Below the pieces are notes generated by a model. The model searched no databases, was not told where the DNA came from, and was given only the letters and a program-made list of their open reading frames with translations. A DNA stretch of 48,592 nucleotides, taken from Deltaproteobacteria bacterium (GTDB lineage: Bacteria; Desulfobacterota; DSM-4660; Desulfatiglandales; B25-G16). The DNA lies in NCBI GenBank assembly GCA_020349945.1, contig CP070704.1, forward strand, positions 278,951 through 327,542, written 5' to 3'. The stretch's first letter is position 1. The number at the start of each line of letters is the position of its first letter. The position numbers and the translations under genes are program-made. This document shows positions 1-8,406 of the stretch, piece after piece.

Positions 1-431
1 GTGCCTTTGCCTTTAATGAACCGACTATATTCGTAGAAACCAATATACGGAGCGTTTTTATTTACCATTTTTTCAGGAACAGCGGTGATGTAAAGGACAG
101 CAAGATCCTTCCGCTCATAGCGCAAACGGTTGATCCCGAAAATCCACGGATATGGTATTATGCGCTGATGGACTATGGGGTAGCGTTGAAGAAGAGGCAT
201 GGCAACCCCAGCAGGAGAAGTGCCCACTATCAGAGACAATCCCCGTTCAAGGGCTCCAACAGGCAGATTAGAGGTATGATTCTTCAGGCGCTGGTGAGGG
301 AACACAGGGTTTCCGAGGGCGTATTGGTCAAAAGGATTTCTTTTCCCCCAGAGGCGGTGAGGCAAAATCTCAAGCAGCTGGAAAAGGAAGGGCTGATTGT
401 AAGGAAAGGAAACCATATTTTGATAGCATAA
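1..431 (+). CDS. HhH-GPD family A/G-specific adenine glycosylase-like protein, C-terminal part
   Basis: The reading frame is open from the window edge (codons in phase with position 3) to the stop at 431, so the 5' end lies outside. The visible part starts AFAFNEPTIFVETNIRSVF and continues through WYYALMDYGVALKK and SRRSAHYQRQSPFKGSNRQIRG. These match the C-terminal half of the HhH-GPD domain in a MutY/endonuclease III-like group. The last ~45 residues look like a small winged helix (VSEGVLVKRI...LEKEGLIVRKG). No cysteine cluster for a [4Fe-4S] centre is present in the visible part, unlike classical MutY. The role would be base-excision repair, removing a mispaired or damaged base. The N-terminal catalytic region cannot be checked, so substrate specificity is open. 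Confidence 0.72.
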   Translation, partial: AFAFNEPTIFVETNIRSVFIYHFFRNSGDVKDSKILPLIAQTVDPENPRIWYYALMDYGVALKKRHGNPSRRSAHYQRQSPFKGSNRQIRGMILQALVREHRVSEGVLVKRISFPPEAVRQNLKQLEKEGLIVRKGNHILIA

Positions 432-485
432 AGGGCGCTCTGCGGAGGGCCTCGGCGTCGCTTGTTACTCCAAGAGGGGGACAAA

Positions 486-2111
486 ATGAAGGCGAGATTT
501 CGAAACCGCTCCACGATGTTTTCCCTACTGTTCTTGTCATTGCTTGTGGTCTCCTGTGCCACTACCCATATAAACAACACATCACGGGAGCTTACTATTC
601 TTGGAACAGCTGATCTGCAAGGGCAGCTTGAACCGACGGTGAGGCAACTGGATTTAGACGGTGACGGGACAAAGGAGGGACACCTAGTGGGCGGCATTTC
701 GCGTATTGCCTCCCTGGTCGCAAACGTCAAGGTTGAGAAGCCGGGGAAGGTTGCAGTTGTCTCTACCGGCGATGACCTTATGAACAGGTATTTTCATACG
801 TACAAAGGTAGGGCTATTTTTCATCTTCTCTCGGAGGCAGGTTACGATATATATGCCTTTGGCAATCACGAATTTGATAAGGGTCCACAAGCCCTCTCTG
901 ATGCCCTGAAACATGCGGGTTTTCAGTGTATTTGCTCTGATCTAAGCGTGAAAAATACCCCACTGGATGGTCTTTGCCAACCATGGCTAGTCCGCGACTA
1001 TGAAGGTCTAAAGGTGGGGTTTTTCTCGCTGATGACCGAGGACTTTCCCTTTGTCACCAGCGGCAAGGAGGTGAAGCTAGCCCGCGGTAATCTGGAAACG
1101 GCTCGCTGGGCAGCCAAGGAACTGCGTAAGCGAGGAGCGGAGATCGTAGTGGCGCTGACCCATCTTGGATATCAAAGGGATTATGAAATCGTAGAGGCCG
1201 TACCTGAGATTGACGTTATCTTTGGAGGACATTCGCATGAGTATCTTCCAAACCCAGTCAGAGTCGGCAAAGCGGTTATTGTCAATGGGGGAGAAAAGGG
1301 CTCGTTCTTGGTGCGGCTTGATCTCGTGGTAGATTCCAATGGCAGAGTAGACGGCGATAAGGTGCAGTATCAGCTTATCCCTGTAACGAGTGACGTGGTT
1401 CCTGATGCCAATGTAGACGCGTTTCTCGCACAATACCAAAAATCCCTTCCCAAGGCGATTGTGCTTGGCCATACTGAAGTCGAGTGGAATATGACGGATT
1501 ATGCTCTCCGATACGGTGAATCCGTTGTCGCCGACCTTGTCAATGACCTTATGCGGGAGAAGTTTCACGTGGATATTGTACTTAATAATGCCGGCGCGTT
1601 CAGGGGAAACAGGATCTATCAGCCAGGCCCCGTCACAGACGTCATGCTTCGAGAAATCGATGAGTTCAGTAACTACGCTTACACAGTGGACATCAAAGGA
1701 CAGTACATCAAAGATATTCTGGAGCGAAGCGCAGCTAGCTTTGGCAGAGGAGGTTTTTTACACCCATCAGGACTCCGGTATACTATTGATCTCAAAGAAA
1801 CTGCTCAGAAGATTAGCCAGAATGATGCCGGCCAGTGGACTGTTGACATTCCGGGAGAACGTGTGAAGCAGATCCAGGTTCTTGATGAGAATGGACAATG
1901 GGTGCAATTAGATCAAGAGAAAACCTATTGTGTGCTCAGCAATAGCTTCATTGTAAAGCAGCAAGGCGATGGCTACTTCTGGTTCAAGCGCTATGGACAG
2001 AATATCAACAACACCTATTCCACTTTCTATTCCATCCTTGCTGAGCTCGCCGCGAGTAGGGGGAGTTTAAATCCTGCTAGCCCAGATGGAAGATTGACTG
2101 CAATAAGATAG
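486..2111 (+). CDS. UshA/5'-nucleotidase family metallophosphoesterase lipoprotein
   Basis: 541 residues. The ATG at 486 follows a strong GAGGGGGA ribosome site; an in-frame upstream start at 462 is less likely. The N-terminus is a lipoprotein signal (basic MKARFRNR, hydrophobic core, LLVVSC lipobox), so the protein should sit in the periplasm on a lipid anchor. An N-terminal calcineurin-like domain shows TGDDLM, GNHEFD, THLGY and GGHSHEY, which supply most of the two-metal site. The C-terminal 5'-nucleotidase domain (about residues 320-540) carries NNAGAFR and GDGY. The family hydrolyses nucleotides, cyclic nucleotides or related phosphoesters. In the first metal motif the usual D-x-H is D-L-Q (TADLQG), so one ligand differs from UshA. 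The exact substrate is not predictable from sequence. Confidence 0.85.
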   Translation: MKARFRNRSTMFSLLFLSLLVVSCATTHINNTSRELTILGTADLQGQLEPTVRQLDLDGDGTKEGHLVGGISRIASLVANVKVEKPGKVAVVSTGDDLMNRYFHTYKGRAIFHLLSEAGYDIYAFGNHEFDKGPQALSDALKHAGFQCICSDLSVKNTPLDGLCQPWLVRDYEGLKVGFFSLMTEDFPFVTSGKEVKLARGNLETARWAAKELRKRGAEIVVALTHLGYQRDYEIVEAVPEIDVIFGGHSHEYLPNPVRVGKAVIVNGGEKGSFLVRLDLVVDSNGRVDGDKVQYQLIPVTSDVVPDANVDAFLAQYQKSLPKAIVLGHTEVEWNMTDYALRYGESVVADLVNDLMREKFHVDIVLNNAGAFRGNRIYQPGPVTDVMLREIDEFSNYAYTVDIKGQYIKDILERSAASFGRGGFLHPSGLRYTIDLKETAQKISQNDAGQWTVDIPGERVKQIQVLDENGQWVQLDQEKTYCVLSNSFIVKQQGDGYFWFKRYGQNINNTYSTFYSILAELAASRGSLNPASPDGRLTAIR

Positions 2112-2373
2112 AACTGGAAATCCCGTTCCATTTGTACGGAAACTGTCCTGATGAGGAGATCGCTCTGGATACGCAGTTAGTTTTATCCGCTAGGATAGGC
2201 GTCGCGGTCAGGTTTTTCAAAACCGGTACAAATCTGTTATCTGCCGTGAAAATGATTATGGAGGAGAATTGGTTCGTTGTATTCACTTGTTGTGAGAAAG
2301 GGGTCGGAGCCTTAATCTTGGCAACACCTCATCTAGGGATTTGTCAAGGATAAAGATTTAAAGGAAGCCTCTC

Positions 2374-3438
2374 ATGCTCGATGTTATCCTGCGGTTTCAG
2401 ATGCGCAGTCTTTGTGCAGTGAGCATTGCTTGTTTGTTCTCAGTGACTTGTGCTGCCAAATCACCCCACCCAGATAAATCACATCACACAAAGGATGGCT
2501 TTAAGAATATTTATGCTTACGAAGAGCCAGGTTTTTTTGACTTCTTAAGATGGCGCTGGAATCGGCTCTGGAAGAAAACTCCGAGCCCTGAAGACTATGG
2601 TTTTCCTTTAGCTAAAAATGATCCTCCATTTTTGAGATTTAATCGTGAAAAGATCACCTTGACGTGGATTGGCCATGCCACTGTTTTGCTGCAGCTAGAT
2701 GGGAAAAATATTCTTACAGATCCTCATTTCTCCAAGCGTGCCTCCCCCTTACAATGGATAGGGCCCAAAAGGCTCATAGCACCAGGATTAGCACTCAATG
2801 ACGTACCGCCTATCGATATAGTCATTGTTTCCCATGACCACTACGACTCTCTAGACAAAGAGACCGTAGTGAAACTTTATGAGCGCCAAGGAGGCCAGGA
2901 TACCACCTTTTTCGTACCAGTGGGGTTTAAGGACTCGTTTAAGCGCCTTGGTATCAGTCAGGTTGTTGAGTTGGACTGGTGGGACCAATATGATGGGAAG
3001 GATCTGAAGATTATTGCCGTTCCGGTTCACCATTGGAGCAAAAGACACTTGTTTGCCCAAAACAAAACCCTGTGGGCAGGCTGGGTCATCCAGTCACTTG
3101 ATTTTCGCTTTTTCTTTTGTGGGGATTCTGGCTATACACCCCTCTTTAAGGAAATTGGTCAAAAGCTGGGGCCTTTTGATTTATCGGCTATACCCATAGG
3201 GGCCTATGAGCCAAGATGGTTTATGCGTTATTATCATCTCTCTCCTGAAGAGGCCGTGCAGGTGCACCTGGATATAGGCTCCAAAAAGTCCGTGGCCATC
3301 CACTGGGGCACCTTCATACTCACCGACGAACCCCTTGACGAGCCTCCTCAGAGGCTTGAGAAGGCAAGAAAAGAAAAGGGGCTTCCTGAGCATGAGTTTC
3401 TTGTTCTCAAACATGGGGAGACGATTATGCTTGACTGA
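2374..3438 (+). CDS. MBL-fold metal-dependent hydrolase, NAPE-PLD/RomA-like, exported
   Basis: 354 residues, ATG preceded by AAAGGAAG. The N-terminus has a hydrophobic stretch ending SVTCAAK, which resembles a lipoprotein signal. The body matches the metallo-beta-lactamase superfamily group that includes N-acylphosphatidylethanolamine phospholipase D and UlaG-like lactonases. It shows WIGHATVLLQLDGKNILTDP, SHDHYDSLD, VPVHHWSKR, FFCGDSGYT and a C-terminal AIHWGTF. The main metal motif is normally HxHxDH; here it reads H-D-H-Y-D-S, so the last His is Ser. The other ligands (HHW, GDSG, HWG) are present. Its substrate is unknown, possibly a phospholipid or another ester at the envelope. It stands alone, with about 260 bp upstream holding no convincing gene. 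Confidence 0.8.
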   Translation: MLDVILRFQMRSLCAVSIACLFSVTCAAKSPHPDKSHHTKDGFKNIYAYEEPGFFDFLRWRWNRLWKKTPSPEDYGFPLAKNDPPFLRFNREKITLTWIGHATVLLQLDGKNILTDPHFSKRASPLQWIGPKRLIAPGLALNDVPPIDIVIVSHDHYDSLDKETVVKLYERQGGQDTTFFVPVGFKDSFKRLGISQVVELDWWDQYDGKDLKIIAVPVHHWSKRHLFAQNKTLWAGWVIQSLDFRFFFCGDSGYTPLFKEIGQKLGPFDLSAIPIGAYEPRWFMRYYHLSPEEAVQVHLDIGSKKSVAIHWGTFILTDEPLDEPPQRLEKARKEKGLPEHEFLVLKHGETIMLD

Positions 3439-3511
3439 GATTGAGTGAATAGTTCTTCGCAGTGATGGTAGAAAGGGTTTGCTCAGCAATTTACATAAAA
3501 GGAGGGATAAA

Positions 3512-3715
3512 ATGGACGAACATATCTATACATCGACTGAACTGACAGGTTCTTCTAAAAAGAGCATTGAAGATGCCATTCAGAACGCGATCGCTAGAGC
3601 TTCGAAAACCGTTCCAAACATGCGGTGGTTTGAACTGCTTGAAAGCCGAGGTTATATCGAAGAGGGGATGGTATCGTACTGGCAGGTCACGATAAAGATC
3701 GGTTCTACCTTATAA
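3512..3715 (+). CDS. Dodecin family flavin-binding protein
   Basis: 67 residues from ATG 3512, placed just after a strong AAAGGAGGG ribosome site; an upstream in-frame start at 3479 would add residues absent from the family. Dodecins are small cytoplasmic proteins that assemble into hollow 12-mers and store or buffer flavins (FMN, riboflavin, lumichrome). The sequence has the family hallmarks: TGSSKKSIEDAIQNAIARA forming the helix, a Trp in MRWFELLESRG that stacks on flavin, and YWQVTIKIG at the C-terminal strand with the flavin-contacting Gln. Length is normal for the family. It is followed 60 bp later by a CMD-family gene, probably in the same transcript. Confidence 0.92.
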   Translation: MDEHIYTSTELTGSSKKSIEDAIQNAIARASKTVPNMRWFELLESRGYIEEGMVSYWQVTIKIGSTL

Positions 3716-3775
3716 GTTTAAGGTGTTCACAGGGAGGATCAAAACAAGCTTTGTCTTATTGTAAAGGAGGGTGCT

Positions 3776-4102
3776 ATGCCAAAGGAAAAACTTCCGAAGT
3801 GGTTTCTTTTCATGAAGAAAAGGCATGGGAGATTCATTAACGCCGTCGAGGAGCTCGGTAAGGTTGTCCGGGAACTAGGGCCTTTAGATGAAAAGACCGC
3901 TCATCTAGTCCAGCTGGCAGCAGGAGCAACTTTGCGATCTGAAGGTGCTGTACATAGCCATGTGAGAAGGGCCCTTGAAGCAGGTGCAACGCCGGAAGAG
4001 ATATATCACGCCGTTATGCTTCTCACTAGTACCATCGGGTTTCCAAACGTTGCTGCTGCATTGAGTTGGGCCGAAGATTCATTAAGCACAAAAAGGGCTT
4101 AA
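3776..4102 (+). CDS. Carboxymuconolactone decarboxylase (CMD/AhpD-like) family protein without the CxxC pair
   Basis: 108 residues, ATG after AAAGGAGGG. It has the all-helical CMD fold signature: LDEKTAHLVQLAAGATLRSEGAVHSHVRRALEAGATPEEIYHAVMLLTSTIGFPNVAAAL. In AhpD-type members the segment before the His is C-x-x-C and drives peroxidase or disulfide chemistry. Here the corresponding positions read E-G-A-V-H-S-H, with no cysteine, while the helix and SHV are kept. A redox role is therefore unlikely, and a ring-opening or decarboxylase-like or non-catalytic role is possible. Such proteins often form trimers or hexamers. Function unassigned. Confidence 0.8.
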   Translation: MPKEKLPKWFLFMKKRHGRFINAVEELGKVVRELGPLDEKTAHLVQLAAGATLRSEGAVHSHVRRALEAGATPEEIYHAVMLLTSTIGFPNVAAALSWAEDSLSTKRA

Positions 4103-4159
4103 TGTAAATCGGCTTCCCAACCTATTGGGTAGATCCTCACAATTATCTCCGGGCCGAGG

Positions 4160-4194
4160 AATTGAATTGGTCAATTTAGGTATTACATTATGCT
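4160..4194 (+). promoter_or_regulatory. Putative nifS promoter with overlapping inverted repeat
   Basis: TTGGTC (4167-4172) is followed after 16 bp by TATGCT (4189-4194), a fair sigma70-type pair about 90 bp before nifS. An inverted repeat AATTGA-ATTGG-TCAATT (4160-4176) covers the -35 element, as an operator for a repressor would. The rest of the 180-bp gap holds only a weak CCCAA/TTGGG hairpin near 4117. An iron-sulfur or oxygen-responsive regulator is a reasonable guess, but no specific operator consensus is recognised. Confidence 0.35.
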
Positions 4195-4282
4195 AGTGGT
4201 TATCTATGTACCATTATCTGATGCATGGTGAGAAGTCACAAGGGAATAACCAAGGACTGCACAGTGAATTGAGGAGGGGATA

Positions 4283-5473
4283 ATGCCAGGAAAAGAGATT
4301 TATATGGACAATAATGCGACGACGCCTCTTCATCCAGAAGTAAAGAAGGCGATGATAGATGCCATGGGAATATTTGGCAATCCGTCAAGCCTTCATGCCC
4401 CAGGCAGAAGAGCAAGACAACTTACTGAAGAGGTACGGGAAAAGGTCGCCTCATTCATTGGTGCATCGCCAGACGAGGTGATGTTTGCAGGGAGCGGATC
4501 AGAGGCAAATAACACCGTATTATCCGTTCTTACCTGCCAGACAAAGGGGTGTGAGTCTAATCCGAACGGCATTGCTGAAATTATCACCACCACCATAGAA
4601 CACCCCTGTGTTCTGGAAACATCAAGATGCCTTCACGAGCAGGGTGTGAACGTTCTATACCTTGACGTGGATCAGTACGGAAAAATCGACATTGAGCAGT
4701 TAAAGCATTTGGTTACGGAGAGAACAGGGCTGGTGTCGGTGATGATGGCAAATAATGAAATCGGCACCATCCAGGATATTAGGACGATAGCCGAGGTTGT
4801 GCGTGAGCGCGGAGCATTGTTTCACACGGATGCGGTTCAGGCGGTTGGTAAAATACCGGTAAATGTAGAGGAGCTGAATGTTGATTACCTGACGCTTTCC
4901 GGCCACAAACTCTATGGGCCCAAAGGGATCGCCGCATTATATGTAAGGAAGGGGGTTCCTTTTTGCCCCTTGATTCGTGGCGGACACCAGGAGAGGGGCA
5001 GGCGTGCAGGAACGGAAAATACCCTCGGGATAGTCGGTCTTGGAAAAGCTATCGAGGTGCGCTCCCAAGAGATGGAGGCTGAGGAAAAGCGTCTGCTTGC
5101 GTTGAAGGCAGCACTTAAAAGAGGCATAGAGGAAAATATCCCTGATGTGCAGTTTATCGGGCACCCCACGGATTGTCTTCCGGGTACGTTAAATGTGTCC
5201 TTTGACGGCGCAGAGGGAGAGGCGATCATATTGTACCTTGATCTGGAAGGGATTGCTGTTTCAACTGGTTCTGCGTGCGCATCGGGTTCGCTTGATCCCT
5301 CGCACGTGATTCTGGCGACAGGACTGCCGGCAGAATGTGCCCACGGTTCAATACGTATCAGTTTGGGCCGCGAGAACACGATGGAGGAGGTGGAGTATAT
5401 GATCGATACACTCCCTCGGGTTATAGGAAAGATCAGGGATATGTCGACAGCGTATAAAAGGAGGCAGCAATGA
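4283..5473 (+). CDS. nifS: Cysteine desulfurase, NifS/IscS type
   Basis: 396 residues, ATG after a GAGGAGGGG ribosome site. This is a PLP enzyme that takes sulfur from L-cysteine, yielding alanine and an enzyme persulfide for Fe-S cluster assembly. It starts with the typical IYMDNNATTPLHPEV. GSGSEANN binds PLP phosphate, THTDAVQ-like FHTDAVQAVGK holds the cofactor ring, and LSGHKLYGPKG contains the Schiff-base lysine. The mobile loop STGSACASGSLDPSHVI carries the persulfide cysteine; its short form fits group I (NifS/IscS). It overlaps nifU by 4 nt (ATGA), so the two are translationally coupled. The nifS/nifU pairing replaces a full isc operon here, a common arrangement in anaerobes. Confidence 0.95.
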   Translation: MPGKEIYMDNNATTPLHPEVKKAMIDAMGIFGNPSSLHAPGRRARQLTEEVREKVASFIGASPDEVMFAGSGSEANNTVLSVLTCQTKGCESNPNGIAEIITTTIEHPCVLETSRCLHEQGVNVLYLDVDQYGKIDIEQLKHLVTERTGLVSVMMANNEIGTIQDIRTIAEVVRERGALFHTDAVQAVGKIPVNVEELNVDYLTLSGHKLYGPKGIAALYVRKGVPFCPLIRGGHQERGRRAGTENTLGIVGLGKAIEVRSQEMEAEEKRLLALKAALKRGIEENIPDVQFIGHPTDCLPGTLNVSFDGAEGEAIILYLDLEGIAVSTGSACASGSLDPSHVILATGLPAECAHGSIRISLGRENTMEEVEYMIDTLPRVIGKIRDMSTAYKRRQQ

Positions 5474-6081
5474 CTGAAACTAACTGGGCATATACAGATG
5501 CCGTTAAAGAACATTTTATGAACCCCAAGAACATCCTCACGGATGAAGAGAGCTATCAGGAAGACGGGAAAGGTGTTACGGGAAACGTAAAATGTGGCGA
5601 CGAGATGATAGTTGCCATCAAGGTCGATAAGGAGAAGGGGATTATTACTGACTGTAAGTGGAAGACCTTTGGCTGTGCAAGTGCAATCGCCAGCACATCT
5701 GTCCTTTCTGAGATGGTAAAGGGGATGAAGCTCGATGACGCATATAATCTTTCTGCTAAGGATATAAACAGGGAGCTTGGTGGTTTGCCAGAGCACAAGG
5801 TGCACTGTTCTGTATTGGGCGATAAGGCACTGCGCATTGCCATAAACGATTATTATATGCGCAACGGCATGGAAGATAAGGTTCAGAGAGAAGAAGAGCG
5901 GATAGTGTGTAAATGTATGAACATAACTGATCAGGAAATTGAACATGCCGTGCTTGATGGTGCGAGGACCTTCTATGACCTCCAGGAGATGTCAAAGGTG
6001 GGAACCGGATGTGGGGAGTGTAAAGAGGAAGTTACTCAACTCCTGGAGGCCTATAAGGCAAAACACTTCTGTGAGGTATAG
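5470..6081 (+). CDS. nifU: NifU-like Fe-S scaffold: IscU domain plus BFD-type [2Fe-2S] domain
   Basis: 203 residues. Residues 1-130 form an IscU/NifU-N scaffold with three conserved cysteines in context: GNVKCGD, TFGCASAIASTS and HCSVLGDKAL. The conserved Asp after the first Cys stabilises labile clusters. Residues 140-200 form a bacterioferritin-associated-ferredoxin-like domain with VCKCMNIT and GTGCGECK, which bind a permanent [2Fe-2S] cluster. The C-terminal Nfu domain of nitrogenase-type NifU is absent, so this is the shorter two-domain form found in many anaerobes. It receives sulfur from the overlapping nifS product and builds clusters for apoproteins. Confidence 0.93.
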   Translation: MTETNWAYTDAVKEHFMNPKNILTDEESYQEDGKGVTGNVKCGDEMIVAIKVDKEKGIITDCKWKTFGCASAIASTSVLSEMVKGMKLDDAYNLSAKDINRELGGLPEHKVHCSVLGDKALRIAINDYYMRNGMEDKVQREEERIVCKCMNITDQEIEHAVLDGARTFYDLQEMSKVGTGCGECKEEVTQLLEAYKAKHFCEV

Positions 6082-6171
6082 GGGTGATTGTTGGGAGAAG
6101 CCCTGAGCATACCGCAATAAGGAATCGAGGGCAAGCCGCAATTGGATCGAAGATGAGGTGTTTGGTAGAAA

Positions 6172-6957
6172 ATGAAGATCCCTATTTACCACATTGACGC
6201 ATTTGCAAACCGAGTTTTTGCGGGCAATCCTGCTGCTGTATGCCCACTTGAAGAATGGTTAGAGGATTCAGTGATGCAGGCAATTGCCCAGGAGAATAAC
6301 CTTTCTGAAACTGCCTTTTTCGTTCCCGAGGAAGATGGCTACCATATTCGTTGGTTTACTCCTGTTGCCGAGGTTGATCTCTGTGGGCATGCAACCTTGG
6401 CTGCAGCCTTTGTGATTTTCAGCTACGGTGATACATCGCGGAGTCAAGTTACCTTTCGTTCAAGGAGCGGAAAGCTCACGGTTGTTCGAGAAAGAGGTTT
6501 GCTCTCCATGGACTTTCCATCACAGCCACCTGTACCATGCGAAGCGCCCAAGGAGTTGCTTGATGGTCTTGGAAAGGAGCCGTTAGAGGTATTGTGTTCA
6601 GAAGACTATCTAGCTGTATTTTCAAGTGAGAATGAGGTCATTGAACTAAATCCGGATATGGGAATTCTCAGGAAGCTAGGTTTGCGAGGAGTGATTGTAA
6701 CCGCTCAAGGAAAGAGGGTAGATTTTGTATCGCGCTTTTTTGCACCAAAATTGGGAGTAGATGAGGACCCTGTTACGGGATCTTCTCATTGTGCCTTAGC
6801 GCCATATTGGGCCAATAAGCTGAATAAGAAAGAATTGCATGCCCACCAGGCGTCACAACGAGGCGGAGAATTGTTCTGCAGGGACTGTGGTCATAGGGTT
6901 ATCATATCTGGCCGAGCTGTTAAGTTCATGGAAGGCAGTATTACTATCGGGTCCTAA
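6172..6957 (+). CDS. PhzF family epimerase/isomerase
   Basis: 261 residues, within the usual 260-300 range. It has the two-lobe diaminopimelate-epimerase-like fold of the PhzF family: YHIDAFANRVFAGNPAAVCPL at the start, NNLSETAFF with the catalytic Glu, IRWFTPVAEVDLCGHATLAAAFVIF in lobe one, and DEDPVTGSSHCALAPYWA in lobe two. PhzF acts in phenazine synthesis, but most homologs, like this isolated one, have unknown substrates and are annotated generically as isomerases. Nothing nearby suggests phenazine synthesis. The 90-bp gap upstream shows no strong ribosome site, so start confidence is moderate. Confidence 0.88.
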   Translation: MKIPIYHIDAFANRVFAGNPAAVCPLEEWLEDSVMQAIAQENNLSETAFFVPEEDGYHIRWFTPVAEVDLCGHATLAAAFVIFSYGDTSRSQVTFRSRSGKLTVVRERGLLSMDFPSQPPVPCEAPKELLDGLGKEPLEVLCSEDYLAVFSSENEVIELNPDMGILRKLGLRGVIVTAQGKRVDFVSRFFAPKLGVDEDPVTGSSHCALAPYWANKLNKKELHAHQASQRGGELFCRDCGHRVIISGRAVKFMEGSITIGS

Positions 6958-7149
6958 TATCCAAAGCAAGGCTTAGTTGCTCCTATGAACTTACCGGATT
7001 AGCTGTTTAGAGCTCCTGCGGGGGTGGCCATGGTTACTCGATTGCCGCAAGAAGGACAGGGACACGTAATCTAAAAATATTGACTGAAGGAAAGGGCTCT
7101 GTTAGAAGGAGAAGTTGTTTTTATAGATTAACTAGGAAGGGAGACTCTC

Positions 7150-8406
7150 TTGCAATATAAGGCAGTAAGAGGTTTTAAGGATATACTTCCTCATCAGGTA
7201 GGAACCTGGAATAGGGCTGAATCGGAGGCGAAGCGGATATTCGGATTGTTTGGATTTCAGGAGATTAGGGTCCCAGTGATAGAAAAAGCAGAACTTTTTG
7301 CTCGGGGGATAGGCCAGGACACGGATATCGTTTCCAAGGAGATGTATACCTTCCAGGATAGGAAGGGTACCTATGTAGCCATGAGACCCGAGGCTACAGC
7401 GTCAGTGCTGAGGGCCTATATAGAGCACAAACTCTATGAGGTGTATCCGGTACAGAAGCTATTTACCATAGGGCCAATGTTCAGATATGAAAGACCCCAG
7501 AAAGGCAGAAGCAGGCAATTTCACCAGATTAATGCTGAGATTATCGGTGACCCTGGCCCTAAATCGGATAGCGAGCTGATATTCATGGTCATGTGGTTTT
7601 TTTCCTGCCTCGGGCTCCGCGACCTTATTTTAAATATCAACTCCCTGGGTTGTCCAAGATGTAGGGGGCCATTCCGGGCTGAACTTAAGGATTACCTTAA
7701 GGGATATTTTGCGCACCTCTGCCCTGACTGCCAAAGGAGGATGGAGACAAATCCGTTAAGGGTCTTTGACTGCAAGGTGGAGACCTGTCATGAGGCAGTA
7801 AAAGATGCCCCGTCCATGCCGGATTTTTTGTGTGATAATTGCACTGATCATTTTGAAACTCTTACGTTATATCTTAAGGGACTGGATATAGACTTTGTAG
7901 TCAATCCTCATTTAATGAGGGGCCTTGATTATTATACAAGGACTACCTTTGAGGTGCAGACTCAAGAGTTGGGGGCCCAGAATGCTATAGTGGGTGGTGG
8001 CAGGTATGACGGCCTGATCAAAGAGCTCGGGGGGCCAGACAACCCTGCAATAGGGTTTGCCATAGGCACGGAAAGGATTGTTGAGCTTTCCGGGGAGCAT
8101 CCTACCCAGGGAGAAAAGGGACCGGATATCTTTCTGGCACCTCTGGGCAAAGAGGCGGAAGATAAATCATTTATCTGGCTACAGGAGCTGAGAAAAGGTG
8201 GCCTCAGTTGCGAGATGGAATACAGATCATTAGGGCTAAAGGCTCAGATGAGACGTGCAGACCGACTGAAAGCCAGGAAGGTATTGATTGTTGGGGAAGA
8301 TGAGCTTACCAAAGGTAAGGGTATCTTAAGGGATATGGTTAGCAAGGAACAAAGAGAACTTCCCTTGGATCATGTGGTTGATGAACTCATAAGATTGAGG
8401 GAATGA
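7150..8406 (+). CDS. hisS: Histidyl-tRNA synthetase
   Basis: 418 residues, class II synthetase charging tRNA-His. The start is TTG at 7150, set by AGGAAGGGAG upstream and by the family N-terminus QYKAVRGFKDILP; no ATG is available nearby. Motif 2 is FRYERPQKGRSRQFHQINAEIIG, the HisA motif is GLDYYTRTTFEVQ, and motif 3 is GGGRYDGLIKELGGP...AIGFAIGTERIVEL. The C-terminal anticodon-binding domain (about 325-418) is complete. A zinc-like cysteine set (CPRCRGPF, CPDCQRR) occurs in the insertion domain, as in many bacterial HisRS. The stop overlaps the aspS start by 4 nt. The 190 bp upstream shows no recognised leader element. Confidence 0.96.
   Translation: MQYKAVRGFKDILPHQVGTWNRAESEAKRIFGLFGFQEIRVPVIEKAELFARGIGQDTDIVSKEMYTFQDRKGTYVAMRPEATASVLRAYIEHKLYEVYPVQKLFTIGPMFRYERPQKGRSRQFHQINAEIIGDPGPKSDSELIFMVMWFFSCLGLRDLILNINSLGCPRCRGPFRAELKDYLKGYFAHLCPDCQRRMETNPLRVFDCKVETCHEAVKDAPSMPDFLCDNCTDHFETLTLYLKGLDIDFVVNPHLMRGLDYYTRTTFEVQTQELGAQNAIVGGGRYDGLIKELGGPDNPAIGFAIGTERIVELSGEHPTQGEKGPDIFLAPLGKEAEDKSFIWLQELRKGGLSCEMEYRSLGLKAQMRRADRLKARKVLIVGEDELTKGKGILRDMVSKEQRELPLDHVVDELIRLRE

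Noticed and set aside
2132..2353. 73-codon open frame between the UshA-like and MBL genes
   Set aside because: It begins with TTG, has no ribosome site, shows no family features and no compositional sign of coding.
4912..5946. 344-codon frame on the minus strand across nifS and nifU
   Set aside because: It lies antisense to two clear genes with full motif sets, and its translation has no recognisable domain.
6958..7149. T-box or other tRNA-sensing leader before hisS
   Set aside because: No T-box sequence, terminator hairpin or U-run was visible in the 190-bp gap.
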